DNA from: Mesodorylaimus sp. YZB2_4
Taxonomy: Eukaryota; Nematoda; Enoplea; Dorylaimida; Dorylaimidae
Assembly: GCA_030248295.1 (NCBI GenBank)
Contig: JASANH010000647.1
Span: 930,001 to 994,000, forward strand
DNA length: 64,000 bases
Direction: 5' to 3'
Shown here: piece by piece, positions 21,790 through 32,450 of the stretch
Layout: each line of letters begins with the position of its first letter
Position numbering within the stretch: position 1 is the stretch's first letter
Translations under genes and position numbers: made by a program
The notes under the pieces: model-generated
Told to the model about the DNA's origin: nothing
What the model saw: the letters and a program-made list of their open reading frames with translations, nothing else
Databases searched by the model: none

Positions 21790-24700
21790 ATGATGAAACC
21801 AGTCATATATTTCCAAAATAGGTGGCGTCTTTTCTTCAATAACACCACAATCCACGGTGTCAAGGAAGTGGCAACAGCCCCAACATGGCCTTTGAGAATC
21901 CTATGGCTATTATTATTATTGTCATTCAGCGGAACGATGGCTTATCAGATTTATCACCTGACCGATCATTACTTCCAGGAGCCCGTAGTCGTCGTGATCA
22001 AGACGATGAGAGATGAAGATTACAAAACGTCGAACATGACCACGAGTTACGAGTTACCTCTGACTTTGTTACTTGTCCCAACTTTGGACTTGTTCAATGC
22101 CTCGCCTGAAGCTAACCGAGCTTTGACCGATTCACCTTTCGATGTGCACACACGTTATTACATTAGATCATTGGTCGACTCTAATTTCCAAGTGCCCCTG
22201 GATTATAATGGGACACACGGAAAGGAGCAATTCGATCGCTATCTGGCCGATCGCCCACATTTGACGTGGCACGACGTCGTATCGCCTTTCGTCGCCAACG
22301 TGTCTTATTGGCTCGGTGACGGCGAGGATTTCAAAAGTTTCAGTATTGTTAACAGGACCATATCGTCATACATGACATACCACTTCATCAAACCTATCTT
22401 TGATCAGCCTATGCTAAAAACAGCCGACGAAACAAAAGATATTCTCCTGGATGCCGCCATCGATTTCAGCCCCGATGTCATGAAGAAATCGACCAGCGAT
22501 CATGGGCGGACACCAGTGTTCTGCATCACAAGCTACGGCTTAGCGTCTGATATGGTTCGGCTGAAAAGCGGTAAGTACGGGCGCCGAGATTGTTACGACA
22601 CCTGCGAGCCGTAATTTTCTTCTGGAGATCCGTGTTTTAAAAAGCACCGTGAAAAACTGTGGCTCATCAAGGGCAGTCTTGGCTAATTCTATGGATTTTG
22701 ACATGAATGCAGACATCTACTCGTAGAACCAGTAGCGAACTACAGGACTACTGTGCAATATACTTTCAAAGCTGAGGGCCTAATTACAGCTTAGGGCCAC
22801 AGTCTTCAGCGGGAGATAGAGCAGATACTGTAGGCTTAGGTTCACGCATTTCATGTCTGTGCTGTCCAGCCGATCGACTGTGTGATACAGAATTACCATA
22901 AAACAGTATGGCGACTATCCCAGGTTATAAAAAAGAGCATAGGTAGAAGGATTGCAGGCAGCCCTCAGTCAATGGTGAAGGACCAATGGTTCATCGGTCA
23001 TCACTAACAAAAATCCTACTGAAATATTAGGCCCTTCTTACCAGCTCAGGCCTAATAGTAAGTGCTTTTGCACCGAACATACACGCTTCGGCGCCAGGGC
23101 AGCAATAGAGGATTAACGGTATTTTAGTAGCTCGTTGATGTGGCCATGCTATAGTGGCTTCTAGTTTTATCGTGAGCCTCGCTTCTGGTCGCCTGACAGC
23201 ATGCGGTGGTGTTTAAAGCCAACCGTGTCCACGTCCATGTAAGGACTGGGCTACCTCATCGACAATCGAGTTGAGAGATGTCTCGATTTGACTGTAGAGT
23301 CGATGTGACACAAAAATTCTCACAGTTGGATATTGGGAAACACAATTCCAATCATGACAAGCCTTTGGACTCTATGGTTTTGGCAAATCAAGTGAACTCA
23401 CGAGAAGTAGTAGGCACAGTATCTTGCCTTTGTCCTGCCTACCCCGTGTCCATCCTCTAATGTACGGTAGGTACATAAAGACACAGGTCACCTGAGCCCG
23501 ATTGCCGTAGTGATTAGACGTCTGATTCTCTCTCTAAGTTGGAATCTACGAGGAAGGTCTAACTGATAAAAATAGGAGTTTGTTTTCTGTGTCTGATGTC
23601 TCGTTGAGTACAGTATGATTAAAGGCAGGTGCGGCTAGCGCTTGCGTAAATTTTTTTCTTTCCGGTGCTCTATGTAGACCTTGAATGCTAATACATCGCT
23701 CATAATATGCGCGAGGATAATATTATTGAGCGCATATTGCCTCGTAGCTAGCCCGACCGACTGGGGCTAAATTGCCAGTGGAAACAGCGTGGGAGATTAC
23801 CAGGCTTACGTAATGTATCTCTTCATTCAGTTACCTTGGCTGGGGGACAGTCTGCTTAATTTTTTAAATTTTGCGGTACGTTTTGGGTCGCGAAAATAAA
23901 ATCTGGTTCTGTGAAGCTTTTTTAAAAGTTATCACAAAGGGTTTGCCATTGACTGACGTTATGAGGCCGATGTCTAACGTCGAGGCCCCGATAGTCCCAT
24001 TACAGCCAATGCATCAGTACGGCCTTTAGTACGGCTATTAATCACTCGAAAAGGTTACGAAGAGGCAACTTGAAACTAACCGACGGGGGCGCGGGGGCTA
24101 ATGTTGTAGATGTCTGACACCAAGCTTCAGAGTAATGAAATGTCTTGTGGTGAAACGACACCAGACAGTTCGTTCCACTACAGGATTTTCCGAAATCATG
24201 TTTAGACTCTATTCATTTAAAATACATGGGGGAATCCCGATCCCGAGTGTCTCTGTTTTAGCTATAAATCGAGAACCTTGTGAGTGAATATAATTTACAT
24301 AAACATGCGGACTGAATACTGTATATGAGGAGCTGTATGCCAAAAAGTTTTGTATGACTGCTGGCTATATTTTTACACACGTGCAAATGGGTGCATGCGT
24401 TAAATGTCATATATAACCCGTATCTATGCAGTTTTGTCGGCAATTACCCGACAGATTAGAACGCGCATCTGAAAGCTGAGCTAAAGAGGCCAGCCATCCT
24501 CTGAGGGTGAGAAAATACGGGTATCTTGTCCAAGGTTAGTGCCTTTTGGCACCGACTACGAGCGACCGAATACTGCTAAATGGTTCTAGGATGGCTAAAA
24601 GAGGATCCTCTTGGGTACAATTATCATTTTTTGTTACATAGACCCACTAAAACCGTGCAGACGGATATAGCACCCTTTAGATAACTGAAGAAAGTCAGAA

Positions 24701-27700
24701 ACGAGTAGGGAACAAATTGCGACAGCAAATAGTTCTGTACCACAGAAGTTTGGGTATTAGGTTTCCTAAATACAACAGGCGTGAAAAACAATATGTTCAA
24801 CAGAAACCACGACAGGAGAAGTCCAAAGCCAAAGTTTATAAAAAGCTGGCATCGACAAATCATGCGGCTGTTTGTCTCCTTGGCTTGACACAGAGCCATT
24901 TATTGCTCGCAGCTTTTAACTTACGATTAGCCCAACAGAATCTAGCCGACGTAGATAAAAAGTGAATTTCGCGCAGGACTTGGGATTTGTGGGAAAAGGG
25001 ATGATTAGCGTTAGATTGACAGGATTAACAGAAATTAGCGGTTCTGTTCAGTTTGCCAACTTGTCATTAGCATGAAGGCAGAATTTGCTTTCATAATCTC
25101 ATTTGGTTAATGACCTAAGCCAGAAGTTTATTTGTCAGGTACTGTAAACATAGAAACGGCTTGGCTATGTTACTAGTGTAAAAGGCGCCTCATATTGTCC
25201 TCGACGTACGGAAATAAGTGTGCATACTAGTAAAGAATCCAGGCCATGTGCAGATATGGAGGTGAGCCAATATCATTTGGGTATGAACTTATACCAATGA
25301 ACCAGGGGATAACTACAAATGAGGGGACTTGTGGAACTTTAAGACAGCATTCAATCCTGAACTACTAGTACATGGGTTGTGCCCGTTCACAGCACATTGC
25401 TGTATTCCATAGCAATATCAAAAATGCAAAAGACTTTGGTGTGCGAGGCACTTTGACGAAACTTCAGAATACACCCTGATAGGAGGTTAAAATCAGGAGG
25501 ACTTACGATAATGGATCACGTAATCGTAAGTCCTTCTGATTCAAAGCTTAATTTAACAATAAATTTATAAATCGAAACCAGCCGCTCATAAACGGGATCT
25601 TGGTAGGCGGTAAAATGACGATTGAGGCCCATGTGGAATATGCCCGAATTGTTTGGGTCCAGCAAAGCATGTTGAAGTCTTGGCAATAGCAGCTCTGGAT
25701 CGCGATTATACTAGTGTGCATTTCCAGTTATTCCAGCGCTCATCTTCATGGTGTGGTTGCAAGGAGAGTTTGACCTTTATGTATTTTCTATCTTATTCCC
25801 TTCTGCACCGAGACAGGACAGGATAATCTGGTCTGTTCTATGTTCTATGACTTGATGGTCTTTGTGTGTTTTCATCTTCACTGACTACCTCGGGTTTGGT
25901 CCAGGACGGTTTTGTCCTTTGTGTTCTTGGTTTGTGGTGAGGGAAAGAAAAATTGTGCCTAATTTGTACCCAACACCATATCGGCGACTTGTCCATATTC
26001 ACGGCTACATACAACTCTGCAAATGTCGTGAAACTATTCAATTGCGTCCACGACAGCTTTTAGTAAAAACTAGCATTATGGTTTCTGGATCCACCGTCAG
26101 TGTCCCAACTAATCTACTAAAGAGCCTACTATTGGTATAAGCCTACTATAAGCAGTACACTGCACTACAGATGAACAGAAACATTATACAGTGTCTGCAA
26201 TAGGTACCGAAGGGTACGTAATGCAGTTGTAACCAGCATCCCTGGCGGTTAGGAGTAATCGATACGCTCCCCTGGCTGGGACGTCAACCTCTTCGGTTGA
26301 TGTTTCCTCCAGGTGGAGTTTTTTGCTTAGAGACTACGGTCTCGACTATCTCCCGCCGCCTGGGTGCGCTGGTTACACAGTCAAAATATTCAAAACTTAT
26401 GCCCTATGCTGCTGTCTTCCCATCCCATCTTATCGCGATTGTGGCCTGGAAGGAGTTCTCTTCTTTCGAACCCGAATTTATTTTGCTGTTGTCGCTGTCG
26501 GAGGCATGATCTTTGCTAGCTTTGAGCTCTTCATGTTCAAGTTTCACCACACCACCAAACGCCCATGCGCACCTGAGGGTAAGGGGACACACGGAATGAT
26601 TTACCTGTCCGAGAGTCGCCCGTATCTGTGCACCTGGCCTGAAAGGCAGACGCCTAACCCACCAAGCCACAAGCCCTGTGCTGCCGATTGTATCAGCTTG
26701 TGAGTACTGCAGAAGCAAGTGATGTTTGGCATTCTTGCGCCGCTTTAAAGATATAAAGCTTGCATGAAAGCCCATATTAGATGGGTATCTACAACAACAG
26801 TAGAAGGCATACATACTGTAAATGTCAAACCAGAAACGAGTATTCATAGGGCATTTAATGCGATCAAGCAGTAGTAAGGAGGCCCGATTTGCTTCTTATC
26901 TTTTTGACTGGTGGTAGTTGCATCATTCAACTGTACTACATGCACTTCTTCGGCTTCATTTCTTACATTTAGGCTGATTCTAACTTTTTGACACGAGTAA
27001 TATCAATATGATTGATCTGAAAAAGCCATCACCAATTTTTTTAACTGTATCCCATTGGGGACATTGCCAGTTCCGCACGCGCTATTGTTCGAGTGACCTG
27101 TGTCCGTTCCGCACGCCAGCCGCGTCAGTTCCGCACGCATATATACTTCTTACATGCCCATACATTCTACATGGCTATCGCTTCTGTAGAGGGACCCGTT
27201 GAGTTTTACATTCATTCATTTTTCAAAAAAAATTCGATCAGTCCTATCGGGCAAGAAATAGATATGATGCGAAAGCAAGCCTAATTTTGAGGATTCACAA
27301 TATCTCGGCTTCCAATGCGATGACGCATAAAACGAAGATATTCTTCGATGCAATGGCACAAGAATTGAAACGAAGCATGGTCAAGCAAACCAGGATCGGA
27401 ATGTGGAACCTTCCAAATATGCATGGTTCCATTTCCGAATCGCTGTTTTTCGGTATCGATCTGGGCGTGAACGCTTGCGTAGATGGCGTCCCTGGGTTTC
27501 GGTTGAGTAGTACCATTGATGATCCGAGCCACGTGTTGCTGCAAGCTATTATGCGACTGCTGCAAGCTCGCCAAAAAGTTGCGCAGGGATGGATGCAGCT
27601 CAGCGATTTCATTGTGATTCAGAGAGCTATGATACCCTTCGGCGTGATTGGTTGTGCGCATATCGTGACTGTTCCAGTGGTTCCAAACGAAAAGTGGGAA

Positions 27701-29821
27701 CTGATTTCCTTCCAGCGAGGTGTTGGAGAAATATTCGATAAACTCTTGCAGCTTAACTTGGTCTTGATTGTCCAATTGAGGAAGTCGCTGCTGCAGCATA
27801 TTCAAGCCAGTGGCACCAATTGAGGAGGTAGAAGAGCGGTGCTCTTAACCATACTGATCCAAACTCGGAAAGGATACTATGTTCAGCGTCAGCACCGTTT
27901 TTTGCATTTTTTGCTATCAGTATTTATTGCATATTTTACCGCGGAAATTTTAAACATTGAGTCTGGCATCTTTAGAGTATGTACGCTCTGCACGCTCACG
28001 AATGATAGCCATGTAGAATTTATGGGCATGTAGAAAGTATATATGAGTGCGGAACTGCCGCGGCTTGCGTGCGGAACGGACACAGGTCACTCGAACAATA
28101 GCGCGTGCGGAACTGGCGTATGATCTCTCGCATATTTCAAATCTGTACCCTGCTAGCCAGACACGCGTCAAAGGCGGCGGCAGCGACTATTTACGACTGC
28201 AACGAAGCCTTGTGCGCGGTCGCAGAGCACGGGATGTGCGTGGAGCTCGCACGCTTAGAAAACACGGCGGCAGAAACAATTTGTTCTATACTTATGCAAT
28301 CGAGATAATACTGGACTAATGAGCCTACGCCTAACGCTAAACCTAGGACGAGAAAGGAATAAGATATGAAAGAAAAAGCAAGGGAGGTATATAATGCGAT
28401 ATCCTCTACAAAATAAACCCATTTCAACCTACTTACAATTATTCACTGTCTGTGTCTAATTTACTGTCTGTGTCCAGTTTGTGCACATACTTGGGGATCA
28501 TTAGCACAGAGCCCGCCTTCTGACTCCCCCTGAGAAATGACTTCCCTGTGAATGAGCTAGTATACAAGGCCTACGAGTCACTTTTTCTGTGTCTACAGAA
28601 GGAGTTTGTAACGAAGTATGTAATACAACTGAAGAACAAAGCATTTCTACATCCTTTAAATGTGAACGTGAATTGGACACGGACAGTAAATAATTGCAAG
28701 TAGGTAGAAAAGGGTTTTATTTCTACTGGATATTACAGAATCCGACTCCCTTGCGTCTTTCATATTTTATCACTTCATTTCTCATTCCAGGCTTAGGCTT
28801 AGGCTCATTAGTCTGATATTTCCTCGATTGCATAGCCATCGAACAAAAAGTTGTTTCTGCCCGCCATGTTGCAAGCGAGCTCCTCCCACGCACGGCCAGT
28901 GCTCTGCGACCACGCACACCCTTTCGTTGCAGTCACAAACAGACGCTGTCGCCGCCTTTGACGCGTGTCTGCCTAGCAGGGTACACATTTGAAATATGCT
29001 GATCTCTCATTGGTAGCCCATTGCTGACCTTGTTTATTTTAGGCACGACGTACAAAATCAGTTTCGACATCGTGGGTCACCGTCGCATTTCTTTGAAACG
29101 ACGTCCATGTGTTGTTGATCGTGTGCAGTATCAATCGTACGACTATGAAGCATGTGCACAGCAATGTCTTTTCGACGCTGAACATAAATGGACACCACGG
29201 GTTTGCTACAGGCACACTTACGATTGGGGCTTTTACAAAACTTTTATCATAGCTCGCCCTTGCTCGCACGGCATCCACTACAATGCTAGCAGCGTGGACG
29301 AGGGCGGTATCTTGGACCAAGTCGAAGAGCCCTCCTACATCGCTGAACCCACTGAGGAAGATTTGGCCAAGGTGGAGAGGAGTTATCAATCTTGCATTCG
29401 CGAGCACTGTGCTCACGCTTGTCAACAAATGTCCGTCAAGTTTTACACGAAAAGTTCCGATTTTCATGAAAGACTCGGAAATAAGTCCATGATTTGGATG
29501 ACGTGGCCAGGACCAGGAGCGGTGCCTGTTTATGTCGAGACTCTGCAGTACACTTGGGATGGCTATGTCGGCCAACTTGGTGGTCTCATGGGCCTTTGGC
29601 TTGGAGCGAGTATGATATCTATTTGCGACTTGCTTTACGTGTTCTGTTGCTGCTTTCGAATTGAGAAAAGAAGAGAAGCTTCCAGTCGGCGGAAACGGCG
29701 GTGCGCAGAAAATGGAAGTTTGGTCAATGTCCCAGGTGACAAAGGAATGGTCAACCCACCCATGGACTTGGTTGATACTGTTAATGAAAACTTGATAATA
29801 AAGCCCGTGACGCTTTGTTAG
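21790..29821 (+). CDS. DEG/ENaC (degenerin/epithelial Na+ channel family) subunit 1
   Basis: Two exons, 21790-22570 and 29043-29821, are joined across a 6.47-kb intron (GTAAGT donor, TTTTAG acceptor, phase 1) and give 519 residues. The family forms trimeric amiloride-sensitive cation channels gated by mechanical force, acid or peptides. Marks are the HG gating motif at 22-23 (TTIHGVKEV), TM1 about 37-55, a large Cys-rich ectodomain (for example CAQQCLF, RVCYRHTYDWGFY, CIREHCAHACQQM) with several NxS/T sequons, and the pre-TM2/TM2 run QLGGLMGLWLGASMISICDLLY with the GAS selectivity filter at 448-450. A CCC cluster follows TM2. The start was chosen by alignment with subunits 2 and 3. Unlike them it has no intron before GAS. 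A poly(A) signal lies at 30027. Confidence 0.9.
23496..23562 (+). repeat. tRNA-derived SINE-like module
   Basis: The sequence CCGTAGTGATTAGACGTC resembles a tRNA A-box/D-arm region. About 35 bases further on, GTTGGAATCTACG resembles a degraded B-box. No acceptor stem pairs, so it is not a working tRNA gene. A SINE head or tRNA relic is the likely origin. Confidence 0.35.
26425..26512 (-). pseudogene. antisense relic of a DEG/ENaC gene
   Basis: About 80 bases match positions 31328-31408 inside exon 1 of DEG/ENaC subunit 2 at roughly 80% identity by eye, the part encoding the SSDNSMMNFGAERSE region of the ectodomain. It translates on the minus strand to SDNSKINSGSKEENS. It lies antisense within the intron of subunit 1, and no further exons are recognisable nearby. 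Confidence 0.6.
26608..26675 (-). repeat. tRNA-derived SINE-like module
   Basis: Read on the minus strand, TGGCTTGGTGGGTTAGGCG fits an A-box/D-arm, then GTCTGCCTTTCAGGC an anticodon-arm-like segment, and a weak B-box follows. It resembles tRNA-headed SINEs rather than a functional tRNA. Confidence 0.4.
27066..28117. mobile_element. MULE-type DNA transposon remnant with 114-bp terminal inverted repeats
   Basis: Inverted repeats at 27066-27179 and 28004-28117 match over their length with only a few differences. Each carries three copies of GTTCCGCACGC-like subterminal motifs. Between them lies a minus-strand frame encoding the C-terminal part of a Mutator-like transposase. The element is about 1.05 kb, too short for a full transposase of this class, so it is an internally deleted copy. 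No clear 8-9 bp target duplication is seen by eye. It sits in an intron of DEG/ENaC subunit 1. Confidence 0.75.
27281..27805 (-). pseudogene. Mutator-like (MULE) transposase, C-terminal fragment
   Basis: 174 codons. The pattern FVWNHWNSHDMRTTNHAEGYHSSLN matches in type the region following the DDE core of MULE transposases (W, RTNN, EG-H). It is followed by HPSLRNFLASLQ, typical of the helical C-terminus. The catalytic DDE domain and zinc-finger parts are absent, and the sequence between this frame and the right inverted repeat is only about 200 bases. It is therefore non-autonomous. Confidence 0.7.
28130..28999. mobile_element. foldback element with about 330-bp inverted arms
   Basis: 28130-28460 is the inverted partner of 28671-28999, about 80-85% identical by eye with small indels, around a 210-base spacer. 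No protein is encoded. The left arm starts 12 bases after the end of the MULE remnant. Arms this long with divergence suggest an old foldback/MITE-like insertion. Confidence 0.8.
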
Positions 29822-30401
29822 CTGTGCCTAGCTACGTGCACACATGCTTGTTTCAAGACACTGCTTGCGTCATTGATTGCCCAGATTTTCTTTAGCTAAG
29901 AGAAAGTCGCCTAGTCCACACGTGAGTAAGTGCTAGCCCGAGCCTCTACTTTTGTATTGTGTTCGAAAAGAAATCGATATATGATTCGCGCCCTTGAATT
30001 TTCTTTCAGTCCGGTCTAAGGAATGTAATAAACCTTGCATACGCTGAGAGGTAGTGCATTATTCAGATGACAGCGGAGTCGGTAATTACGATAATCGTTA
30101 TGAAGAGGCTCCGACACGCTCTCTCTCCTCTCACCTATTGGGCCTAAAGCAAGAAAAAGTCGATGTGAAGAATATTCTGTCAGCATCTAGTATTCCTCAT
30201 ACATGTTTGAGGAAGCTTCACAGAAAAAAACCGCCCCTTAGGTCGGACGCTCTTTTAGATTGCACGGATCTTCCGATGTTCACCACAAAAAGCATGCATT
30301 TCGTGAATAACGTGTCACATACGCATTCCTATATACAAATAGTTTTGCGTAATTTCTTACGCTGCTAAGACTCGAAAAACCTAGGAGAAACAAAAAATAT
30401 C
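29822..30401. other. 3' regions of convergent DEG/ENaC subunits 1 and 2
   Basis: Subunit 1 (+) and subunit 2 (-) converge here. An open frame at 30054-30368 lacks supporting signals and lies past the poly(A) signal at 30027. Confidence 0.55.
30027..30032 (+). promoter_or_regulatory. AATAAA polyadenylation signal
   Basis: Canonical hexamer 206 nt downstream of the stop codon of DEG/ENaC subunit 1, on its strand. Confidence 0.55.
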
Positions 30402-32450
30402 TCAGTGTCTGTCGGTTTCGTCTAATGTCCAAGTACGAGTATCTGTTTTCAGTTTTTTCAATTCGTCCTTATTGGACGTGTAGTAATTCCCATTTCGGTT
30501 ATAATCGCTTCCATACCTCGTTTCCTCGTCACTACGAGCGCTTTTATATATACCCGTCGAATTAGAATTGGACCTTCGAGGCGCCTCGTTTTTATCACTG
30601 CGGACATCGTAGCAGCAACAGCAGCACAAATATAAGGCCTCGAAAAAGGACATCATAGATGCCCCCATCCACAATCCTGAAACATACACACTTATTGAGC
30701 AGGTAGACTTGGCCAGTTGTAAGCGGTGTACCTTATTAGCTGGACGGGGTGCCTGCTCAATGCTCCATTCTTCACACTAACCTGACAAGGGAAGCAAAAA
30801 TAATTGTGGTCTATCAGTGAAGACCCTCTAATTGTGGAATGCTTATGTACCAGCATGGCTGCCACGAGAGGCCAGGCATATATCCTCAATAATTTGTGGC
30901 GGATACCTAGGCTAGCTTCCTCAATCATCTGTCTCACATTCTGCCACTCATGACGGTCTTTAAGAGTGAGTGTCTGTAAGTCGCTGTCAGCCGTCCAACA
31001 GTTATCTCAGCAATATATAAATAATGCATACAGCACAGCCCACTGGCGCCGGGGATTTCTGTCATTTCGCCTGGGATTCGAAGAACATCCTGACCTAAAA
31101 TGCACCATACTTGCCTACTAAGCCTCCGAGTTGGCCAACGAATCCGTCCCAAGTGTACTGTAGTCCCACTTCGTATACCGTAACGGCGTTGACTGCTGGC
31201 CAGGTAGCGTAGAGAAGAGATTTATTGCCGAGTTCTACGCTGAATTCTCGACTACTGCTGTCCAGTTTGACTTCGAGCTCCTCGCACGCCTCGCCGCATT
31301 CGTCCATCAAACAGCGTTTGTGCTCTTCGATCATCTTATCTCGATTGCTGCCTGGAAGGAGCTCGCTTCTTTCGGCCCCGAAATTCATCATGCTGTTATC
31401 GCTGGACTGATAGTAAAATCCGAACGAGCATGGTCTAGTTTTGTTGTACATTTCATAGAAGCCCCATTCGTAGTTGCGATGGTAATAGCACGTTCGGGGC
31501 ATCCATTTTTGTTGGGCTTTGAGAAAGCACGTTTCGTTGCACCTTTGCTCGTCGTACATTCGAAAACGGACGGCATTCATCCTGCATTGCTTGCGTCTCA
31601 AAGGAGTTTGCTTGTGCGACTGTAAGTCGAAACGGACTTTCAAAATACGGCCGGGTTCGAATCGTATTGCATCAGTCAATAGACCATAACTGGTCAGTAC
31701 GAACGTTACCCAATGGCCCGGTTTGCGCATGGGTGACAAGATTGATAAGTTATGCCAGCTGAATTGAGTTTCGATTTGAAAGTCGTGGTTAAGCTCTGAG
31801 ATGCGATCGCCATTGGCCGGTTTTATCATGAAATATGTGGCTATGTTCCAGAGGGATCTTTGAATGACCTTAAACGCCCTGACCGCATTTCCACCAGTCT
31901 CGATCCAGCCAGTGATGTCGGTCATGTACGGTCTAAGCAAATCAAAATAGGAAAGTTTTGTGCCATTTCCCAAAGTGACATTATTTACAATGCTCTCCCA
32001 CTTGGCTTTGGCACGTTTGAAATTAAAGTCCTTCGAAACCAGTACCCGAGCATCGACCAGCGATCGACCGTAGGTCAATGTCTCGTAATCCAGCATTATA
32101 TCATCCGCTTTGGTCTCTGCCCCGGGTGGGAACGGACACTTGCGATCGGGCTCGTCGCCCATGTTCAGACAAGGCGGGAAAAGATCACGGGTGTGAGCCA
32201 CGAACAGGAACAGGGGAACGGGATAGGACTCATTGCGGACGTAGACAGTCGTGGCCACGGGCTCCTTCAAATAGTGATTGGTCAGTTTGTAAATTTGGTA
32301 TGACATCATACACGCACTCAGCGTGACGATGAAAAGCCAGAGTAATTTGAGTATACTCAATGGGGCACGATTGATCTCCTTGACTCCGTGGAGTGTGGTC
32401 GAATCGGCGAAGATTCTCCAACGTCGAAGCACATATTTTTGGATGGTCAT
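30402..32450 (-). CDS. DEG/ENaC channel subunit 2
   Basis: Two exons, 32450-31115 and 30676-30402, give 536 residues. The 438-nt intron has a GC donor (G|GCAAGT) and a TTTCAG acceptor. Motifs are HG at 21-22 (TTLHGVKEI), TM1 about 33-53, TSYGLLTDAIRFEPG at the ectodomain position shared with subunits 1 and 3, Cys-rich blocks (CNETCFLKAQQKW, RTCYYHRNYEWGFYE, CLMDECGEACEEL), TWDGFVGQLGG before TM2 and the GAS filter at 450-452. TM2 runs straight into five consecutive Cys (463-467), a possible palmitoylation site. The cytosolic tail is Ser/Asn/Arg-rich and low in structure. Nearest relative is subunit 3 (same strand, same pre-GAS intron). Gating stimulus is unknown. Confidence 0.9.

Larger units (their letters stand above)
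22571..29042. other. large transposon-laden intron of DEG/ENaC subunit 1
   Basis: The 22.6-26.4 kb part shows no gene; tRNA-like modules occur at 23496 and about 24430. The right part holds an antisense DEG/ENaC relic (26425), a tRNA-like module (26608), a MULE remnant (27066-28117) and a foldback element (28130-28999), the last ending only 43 bases before the acceptor. Confidence 0.8.

Noticed and set aside
27287-27823. Plus-strand 178-codon frame opposite the MULE transposase
   Set aside because: Exact antisense shadow of the transposase frame, which has the family motifs.
28788-28808. Tandem TTAGGC-like units resembling nematode telomere repeat
   Set aside because: Only two to three units, inside a foldback arm whose partner arm has degraded them; no telomeric array.
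30054-30368. Possible alternative 3' exon of DEG/ENaC subunit 1
   Set aside because: Lies beyond a canonical poly(A) signal, and no matching donor in the last exon was found.
31225-32326. Several plus-strand open frames
   Set aside because: All are antisense to exon 1 of DEG/ENaC subunit 2.
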